A stretch of 64,000 bases of DNA, taken from NCBI RefSeq assembly GCF_032921865.1, contig NZ_CP136684.1, forward strand, positions 2,639,001 to 2,703,000, read 5' to 3'. Made by a program: the position numbers and the translations under genes. This DNA comes from Thalassospira lucentensis. Its GTDB lineage: Bacteria > Pseudomonadota > Alphaproteobacteria > Rhodospirillales > Thalassospiraceae. Under the pieces are notes generated by a model. The model was not told the origin of the DNA. It did not search any database and saw nothing but the letters and a program-made list of their open reading frames with translations. This document shows positions 25,344 to 34,587 of this stretch, piece by piece (positions within the stretch are counted from its first letter, which is position 1; each line of letters opens with the position of its first letter).

Positions 25344-26756
25344 ATGGCAGAGGAGAATGACCGGCAATCTTCGGGGGCTCCGACACGGCTACCGGCATCT
25401 GGTGCATCCGGCAGCGGCGTAGGCGCAAAAGGATTGGGCGATCTGATCCGGCGTGTTCTGTTTGGCCGGGTTTTATATGTTCGCGGGGCGGCGATTTTGG
25501 GCTCTGTCATGCTGACCGGGTTGGTGGTGGTTTTGTATGTCGGGTTTGTCGTGACCCTGTTTGCCGGATTTACCGCCGATATCCAGCGCGAGCTTTTAAG
25601 CCGTGAGCTTGAGCTAAGCTCGCCCGGCGATCTGGAGCGGCTGGTGTTTCAGGGTTATCACGAGGCACAGCTTAAGGGCGATATCCATGCCATGCGCACC
25701 GAAATCCGGATGCTGGACGCCGCGTCGCTGAACGCGGCCCGGCACGGATTGGCCCTGCGGCAGGATGCGATTGCCGCGTGGCGGGCCGCGTTTGATCTTT
25801 ATGCCGGGCTCGGCGCGGTGATGGCAGCGCAACCAGACCGGTTTGACCCGGAATTTCGCACCGATTACCTTGCCGCGCTTAATCAGGCCTTTACCTTTCT
25901 GGCGCAAAGCGATTTCAGTGCCGAGGCGGGGCGCCCCTCGCCCGACACGGCGCGCACCGATGAGGGCAAGGAAGTGATCGCCAATCTTGACACTGCCCTG
26001 TCGCACATGAAGCTTGCACCCGGTGTGAGCGAGGCCTTTGCAGCCGATATCCAAAGCCGGATCGATGCGATCCGCAATGCGGTAATGAGCTTTGGCGAGA
26101 AGGCGGCGCGCGCCCAGGTGGCCTGGGCCAATATCACCGCCGAACAGGCGCAGGCCGACCGGCTGCGCGCCAGCCTGAGTGCGGAGCTTTCCGACCTGCG
26201 CGAAGAACATGCCGCCCTTTGGGCCGACGAGGATGCGACGGATGATGGCGGGCGACGGTCGCTGGTCGCCCTGTTTCAGCAGCCGCTGGGCGGGGTGCTG
26301 TCGCTTCTGCTTCAGATGCCGGGGATTGTCCTGACACTGCTGGTGACGGTGGCGGCGGGTGGTCTTGGCTCCGTCGTCAGCTTTACCCGTCGTTATCGCC
26401 GGGTGGGAGAGGGCGGCGAGGCGGATATTGAGATGGCCGAAGGCGATATGGCGCCGGTTCCGGCAGAACAGGCGCCGGAAACCGGTTTTGCCGCGGCGGG
26501 CCGCCTGATGGTGATGACCGGCGAGGGGATTGCGGCCGCAATCGCGATTTTCCTGTTTACCGAGGCGGGGATGCTGATGGTGACCCAGGGTGGGCCGGAC
26601 GGATCGGGCAATATCGAAATCAGCGCATTCCTCGTGACCTTCATGGCATTCGTGTCGGGCTTCATGGCCGAGGACGCGTTTAACAAGATACAGGATGCCG
26701 GCAGAAAGCTTTTTCGTGTTGGTGGCGACGACGGGCCGGGACCGGCGGGGTTGTAA
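25344..26756 (+). CDS. Membrane protein with long helical soluble domain, unknown function
   Basis: About 470 residues from the ATG at 25344 (a GTG at 25329 is also in frame). Residues about 45-80 hold one strong membrane segment (GSVMLTGLVVVLYVGFVVTLFAGF). A mostly alpha-helical, charged region follows at about 85-310, with a likely coiled coil near 265-300. A second membrane segment lies at about 320-345 and two more at about 395-445. Between them is a short acidic loop rich in Glu and Pro. No enzymatic motif is visible. A terminator follows at once, so it is probably a single-gene unit. I do not recognise the family. Confidence 0.78.
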   Translation: MAEENDRQSSGAPTRLPASGASGSGVGAKGLGDLIRRVLFGRVLYVRGAAILGSVMLTGLVVVLYVGFVVTLFAGFTADIQRELLSRELELSSPGDLERLVFQGYHEAQLKGDIHAMRTEIRMLDAASLNAARHGLALRQDAIAAWRAAFDLYAGLGAVMAAQPDRFDPEFRTDYLAALNQAFTFLAQSDFSAEAGRPSPDTARTDEGKEVIANLDTALSHMKLAPGVSEAFAADIQSRIDAIRNAVMSFGEKAARAQVAWANITAEQAQADRLRASLSAELSDLREEHAALWADEDATDDGGRRSLVALFQQPLGGVLSLLLQMPGIVLTLLVTVAAGGLGSVVSFTRRYRRVGEGGEADIEMAEGDMAPVPAEQAPETGFAAAGRLMVMTGEGIAAAIAIFLFTEAGMLMVTQGGPDGSGNIEISAFLVTFMAFVSGFMAEDAFNKIQDAGRKLFRVGGDDGPGPAGL

Positions 26757-26768
26757 GGGCGCAAAACA

Positions 26769-26795
26769 AAACCGGCAGGGGATGCCTGCCGGTTT
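26769..26795. terminator. Hairpin terminator between convergent genes
   Basis: An 11-bp perfect stem, AAACCGGCAGG (26769-26779) with CCTGCCGGTTT (26785-26795), with a 5-base loop. The flanking A and T bases would serve both converging genes. Confidence 0.78.
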
Positions 26796-26822
26796 GGATG
26801 GATGAGATTATGATCGCGAGGA

Positions 26823-27497
26823 TCAGATGGCGGACGTGCCGTAACGCGGGGCGTTACGCTGTGCATTGCTGCCGGCCTCGGCATAGGCCTGACTTGCCTG
26901 CGCGGTCTGGGTGACCTGCGACTGAAGGACCTGTTCATCACGTTCTGGCGTTGTATCGGCTGCTTCCTTGGCCGTGCTGTTTTCAAACAGTTCGGTCAGG
27001 CGGGCTTCGATGGATTTCAGCCCCTCGTTCAGACGATCTTCGGTTTCGTTGATATTGCCATTGATCGTGTCATTAAGCGCGCCAAGCCCTTCAAGGAATT
27101 CGCGGGCCTGTTCAAGTCCCTTGGCAATGCCTTCGCTGGCCTGATCAAAAATCTCGCGGGCTTCTTCCTCGCTTCCGGCATTGGCGGCGATCAGATCGCC
27201 GACACGGGCAAGGATACGATCAGCCACCGCTTCGGGCGTGTAATCGGACGGATCGACACCCTGGATCGAAAGGCCGGTCGAAGACAGGCTTTCATTGATT
27301 GCCGAAACGATCTGATCGGCCGACAGAAGATTGGCTGACTGTGAAGAAAGCGAAACCGAGGTCGCACTGGCAAAAGAGGAGGCAATAGAATTGTTCGACC
27401 CGGATTTCGAGTCGTCATTACCGGGCAGGTAAGACTGCGCGCTGCGGCTGGAGCCGTTTGCTGCCTGCGATGTCAGTCCGCCGATGGTGATATCCAT
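26823..27497 (-). CDS. Hypothetical protein, DUF5610-like
   Basis: The product has 224 residues behind a good GGGAGG site. The N-terminus is Ser/Asn-rich and low complexity (SRSAQSYLPGNDDSKSGSNN). Residues about 60-150 are helical, with TPEAVADRILARVGDLIAAN and AREIFDQASEGIAKGLEQA. That pattern resembles the DUF5610 domain found in flagella-related and surface-related genomic contexts. Residues about 150-224 are polar and probably disordered. There is no signal peptide and no flagellar gene nearby, so function is open. DUF5610 is assigned from memory of the pattern only. Confidence 0.72.
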   Translation of the reverse strand: MDITIGGLTSQAANGSSRSAQSYLPGNDDSKSGSNNSIASSFASATSVSLSSQSANLLSADQIVSAINESLSSTGLSIQGVDPSDYTPEAVADRILARVGDLIAANAGSEEEAREIFDQASEGIAKGLEQAREFLEGLGALNDTINGNINETEDRLNEGLKSIEARLTELFENSTAKEAADTTPERDEQVLQSQVTQTAQASQAYAEAGSNAQRNAPRYGTSAI

Positions 27498-27892
27498 GCC
27501 GTCCTCCCTGGACGCGGGTTATATGTGTACAAATCCTTGATCGGGCTTGATACACGGTGATTTCCTGATGGCCTGCGCGGGCACCTGCTTGGTACGGATC
27601 GCGCGCCGGAAGTCTTTACGTACGGTTAATATCGCACAATCGGGGCGAAAAGGCCATAGACAGTTATATAGGTTCGGTCGGGCGATGTGCAAACCCGTCA
27701 TGCGCGATACGCGGCTTTTCGGACTTGCATCGGGGCCGGTTGTGGCGGTTATCCTGCACTCTGATATTGCAACAGGGGCCAAGCCCGATTATTGAACAGG
27801 GTTTATGCGAGTTATGTTGCAAGAATTTCTTGCCCGGAACGCGTCGAGGTCTTCTCCGCATCCGGTATTTTGAGCTTAGGAGCTGTTTGACG
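27498..27892. other. Leader region upstream of leuS
   Basis: About 395 bases between the divergent hypothetical gene and leuS. The only symmetry I note is a 15-base near-palindrome GCAAGAATTTCTTGC at 27819-27833, 59 bases before the leuS start. No tRNA, T-box or leader peptide with Leu codons was found. Confidence 0.5.
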
Positions 27893-30800
27893 GTGGCGAA
27901 CTATCAGGAAAGTGCGCGCGAATTTGAAAAGCGCTGGCAGGATTACTGGCGGGAAAACGATACCTATCGTACCCCCAATCCGGGCGATGCCGATTTCGAC
28001 GCCGCCAAAAAGAAAAAAGTCATCCTTGATATGTTCCCCTATCCAAGCGGGGTTGGTCTTCATATCGGTCATCCGCTGGGTTATATCGCGACCGACGTCA
28101 AGGCACGGTTCGAACGCATGCGTGGTTTCAACGTGCTGCATTCCATGGGCTTTGATGCCTTTGGCCTGCCGGCCGAGCAGTTCGCCATCCAGACCGGACA
28201 GCATCCGCGCATCACCACCGAAGCCAATATCGAAAACATGCTGCGCCAGTTGCAGGTGATCGGCCTTGGCCATGATCCGCATCGTCGCTTTGCCTCGACC
28301 GATGTCGATTATTACAAATGGACGCAGTGGATTTTCCTTCAGCTTTTCAACAGCTTCTATGACCCGACCGTCGAATGGAAAGGCCCGCAGGGGCAGACCA
28401 TCACGGGCCGTGCCCGCCCGATTGCCGAGCTTCGCGGGCTGCTTGAAAGCGGGGAATGGCTTCTGGATGAAGACGGCGTGCCGCAGCCAAAATCCGTCAT
28501 TGGCGAAGGTACGAAGGCAGAAGGCAAGGAAATCGACCGCGCGATTGACCGCGGGCGTCTGGCCTATGTCGATGAGGTTCCGGTCAACTGGTGCCCGATG
28601 CTGGGTACGGTCCTGTCGAACGAGGAAGTTACCAACGAAGGCAAGTCCGAACGCGGTGATTACCCGGTTTACAAGCGCCCGCTGAAACAGTGGATGTTGC
28701 GCATTACCGATTATGCCGATCGTCTGGTTGCGGACCTTGAAGGACTGGACTGGCCCAACGGCGTTGTCGAGATGCAGAAAGGCTGGATCGGTCGTTCGGT
28801 CGGTGCGCGGGTTAATTTCCAGGTTGCCCTTGCCGATGGCGGCAAAGACAAGATCGCGGTCTATACCACGCGTCCCGATACGATTTTCGGTGCCACCTAT
28901 ATGGTGCTGGCTCCTGAACATCCGCTGGTTGATGCGCTCACGACGGCCGATCAGAAGGACGCGGTTGCGGCCTATCGTGCCGAGGTCAAACTGGCTGGTC
29001 CGGTATCGTCCAAGGATGAAGCCAACCGTGAAAAGACCGGCGTGTTTATCGGGGCCTATGCCACCAATCCGGCCAATGGACAGCAGATCCCGGTGTGGAT
29101 TGCCGATTATGTCCTGATGGGCTATGGCACCGGAGCAATCATGGCGGTCCCAGCCGGCGATCAGCGCGATTTCGAATTTGCCCATAAATTCGGCCTGCCG
29201 ATTGTCGCCACCACCAAACCGTCGGAAAGCTGGCTTCGGGCCAATGCACCGGCTGATGCGGTCGATCTTGACGATGCGGCCTTGTTGGCGCTTTACAAAA
29301 CCGCCCCTGGTGATTTCAAAGTCGCACAGACCGATATCGGCGATACAATCAATTCGGCCAATGACGAGATCAGCCTGAACGGGCTCTCGACCCCGGATGC
29401 CAAGGAGAAAATCATCGAATGGCTGGAAGCCAAGAACATTGGCCGGGGCCGGGTTCAGTACAAACTGCGCGACTGGCTGTTTTCGCGTCAGCGTTATTGG
29501 GGCGAGCCGTTCCCGGTGCTGTTTGATCAGGAAACCGGACAGGTGCATGGCGTGGCCGAGGCTGCCCTGCCCGTAGTTCTGCCGGAAATGACCGATTTCA
29601 AACCGCAATCAAACGAAGACCCGAATTCGGAACCCGAACCGCCGCTGGCGCGCGCCAAGGAATGGATGGAGGTCACCGGGATCGTGCTTGCCGATGGTTC
29701 GGTCCTGCCGGTGGATGCGGTAGTGGGGTCGACACACTCCCATGCCGGTGCGGATTACGAAGTGCGTTCGTTCCGTCGTGATGCCAACTCGATGCCGAAC
29801 TGGGCCGGATCGTGCTGGTATTATCTGCGCTATTTCGATGCAAAGAACGATCAGGCCTTTGCATCGGATGCGGCGGCGGCCTATTGGGCCAATACCACCG
29901 ATGACAATGGCAATGCCAAGCCGGGTGCTGTCGACCTTTATGTTGGCGGCGCGGAGCATGCGGTGCTGCATCTCCTGTATTCACGCTTCTGGCACAAGGT
30001 CCTATTTGACCTTGGTTATGTTGCAACGCCTGAACCGTTCCAGAAGCTGTTCAATCAGGGCATGATCACGGCCGATGCCTATACTGACGCGCGCGGCGTT
30101 TATGTCGACATCCATGATGTTGAAATGCGCGATGTGGATGGCAAAAAGCAGCCATTCAATGCCAAGACGGATGAAAAACTGATCACCGTTCCCGGCAAAA
30201 TGGGCAAGCGGTACAAAAATGGCATCCCGCCGGAAGAAATTTGCGATCAATATACGATTGATACCTTCCGGACGTACGAGATGTATATGGGGCCTCTCGA
30301 CAGCTCCAAACCTTGGCAGTCCGACGCGATTGTCGGCATGATGCGTTTCCTCTCCAACGTCTGGAAGGTCGCAACCCAGATGGAACGCACAAGCGATGTT
30401 GATGGCAAAATCGAAACGCTTTTGCATAAAACCATCGCCAAGGTGACCAACGACATCGCCGAACTGCGGCTTAATACCGCAATTGCGGCATTGATCGAAC
30501 TGACCAACGCCATGACCCGTCAGAATGCGGTGCATGACGATCATGTTCGTGCGCTTGCCCTGATGGTCGCGCCTTTTGCGCCGCATCTGGGCGAAGAGCT
30601 TATGAGCCGTATGGCAGAGGCCGAATTTGGCACGCGAAAATCGGTGATCAAGTTTGACTGGCCGGTATTTGATGCTGAAAAAGCCAAGGACGACGAATTT
30701 GAAGTCCCGGTTCAGGTTAATGGGAAAAAACGTGGTTCGATCATGGTGGCGGCCGATGCCGATCAGGCAACGGTCGAAGCAATGGCAAAAGCCGACGAAA

Positions 30801-30895
30801 ATGTCGCCCGCCATCTTGAAGGCATGCAGATCGTCAAGGTGATCTATATCGCCAAACCGACCCCGAAATTGATCAATATTGTGGTCAAGGGTTAA
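27893..30895 (+). CDS. leuS: Leucyl-tRNA synthetase, long form
   Basis: This class I enzyme charges tRNA-Leu. The GTG at 27893 is chosen because AGGAG lies 10 bases upstream (27878-27882) and the product then begins ANYQESAREFEKRWQDYW. The ORF could be read further back, but that would add unrelated residues. At 1000 residues it is longer than the usual 850-880 of proteobacterial LeuRS. The HIGH site reads HIGH (57-60). The KMSKS site is KMGKR (769-773), like the KMGK variant of actinobacterial-type LeuRS. The editing domain and C-terminal extension are present. The hairpin at 30919-30952 probably ends the transcript. Confidence 0.96.
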   Translation: MANYQESAREFEKRWQDYWRENDTYRTPNPGDADFDAAKKKKVILDMFPYPSGVGLHIGHPLGYIATDVKARFERMRGFNVLHSMGFDAFGLPAEQFAIQTGQHPRITTEANIENMLRQLQVIGLGHDPHRRFASTDVDYYKWTQWIFLQLFNSFYDPTVEWKGPQGQTITGRARPIAELRGLLESGEWLLDEDGVPQPKSVIGEGTKAEGKEIDRAIDRGRLAYVDEVPVNWCPMLGTVLSNEEVTNEGKSERGDYPVYKRPLKQWMLRITDYADRLVADLEGLDWPNGVVEMQKGWIGRSVGARVNFQVALADGGKDKIAVYTTRPDTIFGATYMVLAPEHPLVDALTTADQKDAVAAYRAEVKLAGPVSSKDEANREKTGVFIGAYATNPANGQQIPVWIADYVLMGYGTGAIMAVPAGDQRDFEFAHKFGLPIVATTKPSESWLRANAPADAVDLDDAALLALYKTAPGDFKVAQTDIGDTINSANDEISLNGLSTPDAKEKIIEWLEAKNIGRGRVQYKLRDWLFSRQRYWGEPFPVLFDQETGQVHGVAEAALPVVLPEMTDFKPQSNEDPNSEPEPPLARAKEWMEVTGIVLADGSVLPVDAVVGSTHSHAGADYEVRSFRRDANSMPNWAGSCWYYLRYFDAKNDQAFASDAAAAYWANTTDDNGNAKPGAVDLYVGGAEHAVLHLLYSRFWHKVLFDLGYVATPEPFQKLFNQGMITADAYTDARGVYVDIHDVEMRDVDGKKQPFNAKTDEKLITVPGKMGKRYKNGIPPEEICDQYTIDTFRTYEMYMGPLDSSKPWQSDAIVGMMRFLSNVWKVATQMERTSDVDGKIETLLHKTIAKVTNDIAELRLNTAIAALIELTNAMTRQNAVHDDHVRALALMVAPFAPHLGEELMSRMAEAEFGTRKSVIKFDWPVFDAEKAKDDEFEVPVQVNGKKRGSIMVAADADQATVEAMAKADENVARHLEGMQIVKVIYIAKPTPKLINIVVKG

Positions 30896-30918
30896 GGTGG
30901 ATCGCGACAGGTTTCACA

Positions 30919-30957
30919 CAAACAGGGTGTTCTTAAGCGAATGCCCTGTTTGTCTTT
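30919..30957 (+). terminator. Terminator after leuS
   Basis: The 9-bp stem CAAACAGGG (30919-30927) with CCCTGTTTG (30944-30952) is followed by TCTTTG. The T-tract is short, so it is a moderate terminator. Confidence 0.6.
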
Positions 30958-31028
30958 GACTGGGATTGTTGACGGTTGTGCATGTGCTGGCTAGAAGTCA
31001 GACAGAATTAAAATCCAAGGGTTGAGCA

Positions 31029-32318
31029 ATGAGCCACGGGCGCAAGATTTCAGTGATCGGTTTGGGATATGTCGGTTTGCCGGTGGCGGTAGCCTTCGGG
31101 ACCGAGATTGGCCGGACGGTTGCATTTGATATCAACAAGTCTCGCATTGCGCAGCTTAAGGCAGGGCATGACGCAACAGGCGAGGTTGATGATCATGAAC
31201 TGGCAGCTGCCGATTTGTTGCTGAGTGATAATCCCGAAGATTTGCGTCAGGCTGATTTTCATATCGTGACCGTACCGACCCCGATTGACAGATCGAACCG
31301 CCCTGACCTGTCGCCGTTGCGATCTGCATCGAAAACCGTTGGTTCGATCCTGAAAAAGGGCGACATCGTTGTTTATGAAAGTACGGTTTATCCTGGGGCG
31401 ACCGAGGAAGAATGCGTGCCGATCCTGGAGAAGCTTTCGGGGTTGAAGGCGGGGATCGATTTCACGGTGGGCTATTCGCCCGAACGTATCAATCCGGGTG
31501 ACCGCGAACACCGCTTTACCACCATCACCAAGGTTGTATCCGGACAGACGCCAGAAACGCTTGAGATCGTTGCTGCCGTTTATGGCTCTGTCGTCAAGGC
31601 CGGTATTCACAGGGCACCGACCATCAAGGCCGCCGAAGCCGCCAAGGTGATTGAAAATACCCAGCGCGATCTGAATATCGCGTTGATGAACGAACTTTCG
31701 CTGATCTTTGATCGGGCGGGGATTGATACCCGTGACGTGCTGGATGCTGCCGGGACCAAATGGAATTTTCTGCGCTTTACGCCGGGTCTTGTCGGCGGGC
31801 ATTGCATTGGGGTTGATCCCTATTACCTGACCCATAAGTCCGAGGAACTTGGCTATTATCCGCAGGTGGTTCTGGCTGGCCGCCGGGTGAATGACGGCAT
31901 GGGCGAGGTTGTTGCCAACAAGGTGATCCGCGCGTTACTTCGCGAAGGTGCGACCAAGAACCCAACCGTTACGGTTCTTGGCCTGACCTTCAAGGAAGAT
32001 GTGCCCGATATCCGCAATACGCGTGTGATCGATATCATCCGTTCGCTTGAAGAAGCAGGGATTAATGTTCAGGTCCATGATCATCATGCCGATGCCGAGG
32101 AAGTCGAGCATGAATTCGATGGTCTGAAACTGTGTGGTGATGGCGACTTGAAACCCGCTGATGCCGTCGTGCTAGCGGTGTCGCATCGTGAATATGTTGC
32201 CAAGGGTTGGCCGCTGGTGCAGGCGCTTTTGAAGGATGGCAAGGGCTTTGTTGCTGATGTGCGCGCCATCCTGCCGCGTGACGAGGTGCCCACGGGCATC
32301 GACCTTTGGCGTTTGTAA
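31029..32318 (+). CDS. UDP-N-acetylhexosamine 6-dehydrogenase (TviB/WbpA type)
   Basis: The enzyme oxidises C6 of a UDP-sugar to a uronic acid using two NAD+. The 429-residue product has the NAD fold ISVIGLGYVGLPVAVAFG (residues 7-24) and the ESTVYPGATEEECVPIL block. GYSPERINPGD marks the TviB/WbpA subgroup that uses UDP-GlcNAc. The catalytic Cys is in GGHCIGVDPYYL (Cys about 259). The final domain contains LGLTFKEDVPDIRNTR, as in family members. It stands next to the polysaccharide operon but on the other strand, and no epimerase gene follows. It likely supplies an aminohexuronic acid precursor. The exact sugar is not certain. Confidence 0.9.
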   Translation: MSHGRKISVIGLGYVGLPVAVAFGTEIGRTVAFDINKSRIAQLKAGHDATGEVDDHELAAADLLLSDNPEDLRQADFHIVTVPTPIDRSNRPDLSPLRSASKTVGSILKKGDIVVYESTVYPGATEEECVPILEKLSGLKAGIDFTVGYSPERINPGDREHRFTTITKVVSGQTPETLEIVAAVYGSVVKAGIHRAPTIKAAEAAKVIENTQRDLNIALMNELSLIFDRAGIDTRDVLDAAGTKWNFLRFTPGLVGGHCIGVDPYYLTHKSEELGYYPQVVLAGRRVNDGMGEVVANKVIRALLREGATKNPTVTVLGLTFKEDVPDIRNTRVIDIIRSLEEAGINVQVHDHHADAEEVEHEFDGLKLCGDGDLKPADAVVLAVSHREYVAKGWPLVQALLKDGKGFVADVRAILPRDEVPTGIDLWRL

Positions 32319-32330
32319 AAGCCGGATTGA

Positions 32331-32696
32331 TTAATCCTGATAAAGGTCAAGCTCGTGCTGCTTCTTTTTGGTGAGGCCGAGGGCGACGATTTTGTGGGAT
32401 GCCTGCAAATGATCGCGCAGAGCTGCGTCATCAAGTCCCGGCACGTCATAATGCTGAATCCATTTCATGCCGCGCGAGGCAAGGTAAGGGGCAGGTCGCA
32501 AGCCAGGCTGTTCCTTTAAAACCTCGTAGGCGATATCGGAAACCTTGAAGGTAATGCCAAGCGTATTGCCCTTGGTCCAGCCGCCAATCGCAAAGACCTT
32601 GCCGCCGACCTTCCAGACATCCGCACCGCCCCATTGCACAACATGGGTTGTGACCGGCAGAGATTTGCAAAATGTGTTAAATTCATCGCGGGTCAT
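32331..32696 (-). CDS. MmcQ/YjbR-family protein
   Basis: A 121-residue protein of the small MmcQ/YjbR group, which has a double-wing DNA-binding-like fold but no firmly known role. Family features are the opening MTRDEFNTFCKSLPVTTHVV, then VWKVGGKVFAIGGW, and the end region YDVPGLDDAALRDHLQASHKIV. It converges on the UDP-sugar dehydrogenase with only 12 bases between stops. It does not appear to belong to the sugar locus. Confidence 0.88.
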   Translation of the reverse strand: MTRDEFNTFCKSLPVTTHVVQWGGADVWKVGGKVFAIGGWTKGNTLGITFKVSDIAYEVLKEQPGLRPAPYLASRGMKWIQHYDVPGLDDAALRDHLQASHKIVALGLTKKKQHELDLYQD

Positions 32697-32755
32697 TGAG
32701 GCTTTTTCCTGATCAAGAATTGTCAGAATATTCTGATGCCACCGTCACATAGAGA

Positions 32756-33847
32756 TCAAGAAACGACTTGACCGATGAGTTGCTGCAAATCGTGGTCAAA
32801 GCGGGTTTTGCTAAAATGCGCGCGGCAAAAGGCCTGTGCGGCATTTGCCATATCCTGTGTTTCTTTTGTTTGAGTAAAAGCGTCGGATATCCTGTTCGCC
32901 AGTATTTCGGGATTACCCGGTTGGCAGATACGCCCGGTTTCACCATCTCGAACGATATCGCCCAATGTACCGATGCTGCTGGTGATGACTGGAACCCCTG
33001 CGGCCATGGCTTCCAGCACGACAAGGGGCTGGGCCTCGTTTGAATAGCGGGTGGGAAACACGAAAAGGTTGGCTTTGGACAGAAGTTTTGCGAGGCAACC
33101 GGCATCGACCAGGCCGTGATAAAGGCAATGATTTTCAAGGCCGAAAGTGTCGATTAATCGTTCAAGGTCGCCGACTGAAATGTCACCCTCTGCCCCGGCG
33201 ATATCAAGTGCGAAATCGATATTGCGCTGTCGGAGGATTGCGCAGGCCGCCAGCACATCGTCAATGCCTTTGCTGCGAAACAGGTTCGACAGATAAAGTA
33301 GGCGTGGCGTGATATCGCCGGATAGTGACCGTGTGATTTGGAAGGCCTCGTCAGGCAGGCAGTTGGCGATGATTTTTGATTGGCAATCAAGGCCTGCAAG
33401 TTGGTGGCGCAAGGCATCGCCAAGAATAATGGCGGTTTGCCCGGCAAAGGCCCGATGTTGCAGCCAGCTCGCGAATCTGCTTTCGTGGCGAGCTTGCAGG
33501 CCCTGACCATGCAGATGCAGGATCGCCGGAACGCCAAACAGTTTCGACATAAGGACGTAAATGCCATCGCGATAAAACGCGCCGCCGGTGGGAGCAAAAT
33601 TTATGTAAAGCGCATCGGGTTTTCGCCAAAGTTCGAAGAGCAGTCTGAGCGACAGGTAAAATGCCGTGAGCAGTTTGCCAATTGTCGGTCTGGCAATGTC
33701 GCGCGGGCGCTTGGCAAAACGCATTTCAAGTAGAGTCACATCACAGGTTTTCCGCAATGCGGTCAGCGCCCTTTCATTCATGACAGCAGCCCCGTGCATC
33801 GGCGGGGGCAGTTGTAGCATGGCAATAATTCGCGGGCTTTTTATCAT
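32756..33847 (-). CDS. Glycosyltransferase family 4 (GT-B)
   Basis: The 363-residue protein adds a sugar during polysaccharide repeat assembly on the cytoplasmic side. The N-terminal half has IAMLQLPPPMHGAAVMNER, typical of this group. The C-terminal GT-B half holds the nucleotide-sugar site: RLLYLSNLFRSKGIDDVL, and FVFPTRYSNEAQPLVVLEAMAAGVPVI, with the conserved E-x7-E pair. It is the last gene of a leftward seven-gene operon, its start overlapping the stop of the preceding gene by four bases. Donor and acceptor sugars cannot be inferred. Confidence 0.92.
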   Translation of the reverse strand: MIKSPRIIAMLQLPPPMHGAAVMNERALTALRKTCDVTLLEMRFAKRPRDIARPTIGKLLTAFYLSLRLLFELWRKPDALYINFAPTGGAFYRDGIYVLMSKLFGVPAILHLHGQGLQARHESRFASWLQHRAFAGQTAIILGDALRHQLAGLDCQSKIIANCLPDEAFQITRSLSGDITPRLLYLSNLFRSKGIDDVLAACAILRQRNIDFALDIAGAEGDISVGDLERLIDTFGLENHCLYHGLVDAGCLAKLLSKANLFVFPTRYSNEAQPLVVLEAMAAGVPVITSSIGTLGDIVRDGETGRICQPGNPEILANRISDAFTQTKETQDMANAAQAFCRAHFSKTRFDHDLQQLIGQVVS

Positions 33848-34587
33848 ATGCCGATCCCCAATGCGCGTTTGAGATCAAAGAGGCGCATCCAGATCGGTGG
33901 GGCTATGCCTTTGCGATGGCGGGCCAGAACATGACGCAATGTATCGCGATGGATTGTAGTTTGGATGGATGCAAAGTGGCGGGTTGCGGGATCGGTATTT
34001 CGCGTGATCAATGGAAGATCCAACCGCCAGATTGTAGTCTCGCCATGCTGGGCAGCCCGCAGGTAAAAATCAAGATCAATGCAACATGGCAAGTCCGGAT
34101 CGTATCCGCCCGCCTGTTGCCAGATATCGCGATGGAAAGCCAGAGATGAATGGTGCAGCGGATTGCTGCGATAAAGCCGTGCTGCGGGTATTTCGCGCCA
34201 TTGATTGCGGCAAGTTTTTGCCTGTGCCTGTATTTTCTGTCCGGCTGTGAAGGCGAGTACGTGCGGATGGGCACGTAAAATGCCGGTTTGTATCGACAGT
34301 CGGTCGGGATGGGAAAAATCGTCGATATCCTGAATGGCGATCAGGTTGGTCGTGGCATGTGAAATGGCGAGATTGAGCGCAGCGCCCCTGCCAATCGGGT
34401 TGGTTCGGATAAGTTGGGCCTGCTTTAATCCATCGGGAAGTATGACGCGATTGGTCGATCCGTCGTCAACGATTACCGCACAGTCCTGCGGGCGCAGAAT
34501 ATCCGATAGATTGGCAAAATAGCGATCCAGAAAGGCATCGCCATTTCGAACCGTGGTGATCACGGTGATCGCATCATCCTGGGTCAT
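33844..34587 (-). CDS. Glycosyltransferase family 2 (GT-A)
   Basis: A 247-residue GT-A transferase. The nucleotide-binding start is ITVITTVRNGDAFLDRYFANL, followed by AVIVDDGSTN with the first Asp pair. The DxD-type metal site reads AIQDIDDFSHPDRLS. A later acceptor-loop region contains DPDLPCCIDLDFYLRAAQHGE, usual in family 2. It overlaps both neighbours by four bases (ATGA), so it is translated in step with them in the exopolysaccharide operon. Confidence 0.92.
   Translation of the reverse strand: MTQDDAITVITTVRNGDAFLDRYFANLSDILRPQDCAVIVDDGSTNRVILPDGLKQAQLIRTNPIGRGAALNLAISHATTNLIAIQDIDDFSHPDRLSIQTGILRAHPHVLAFTAGQKIQAQAKTCRNQWREIPAARLYRSNPLHHSSLAFHRDIWQQAGGYDPDLPCCIDLDFYLRAAQHGETTIWRLDLPLITRNTDPATRHFASIQTTIHRDTLRHVLARHRKGIAPPIWMRLFDLKRALGIGI

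Noticed and set aside
27812-29608. A 598-codon open frame on the minus strand inside leuS
   Set aside because: It lies antisense to a clear aminoacyl-tRNA synthetase, has no ribosome site or domain, and long antisense frames are common in GC-rich genes.
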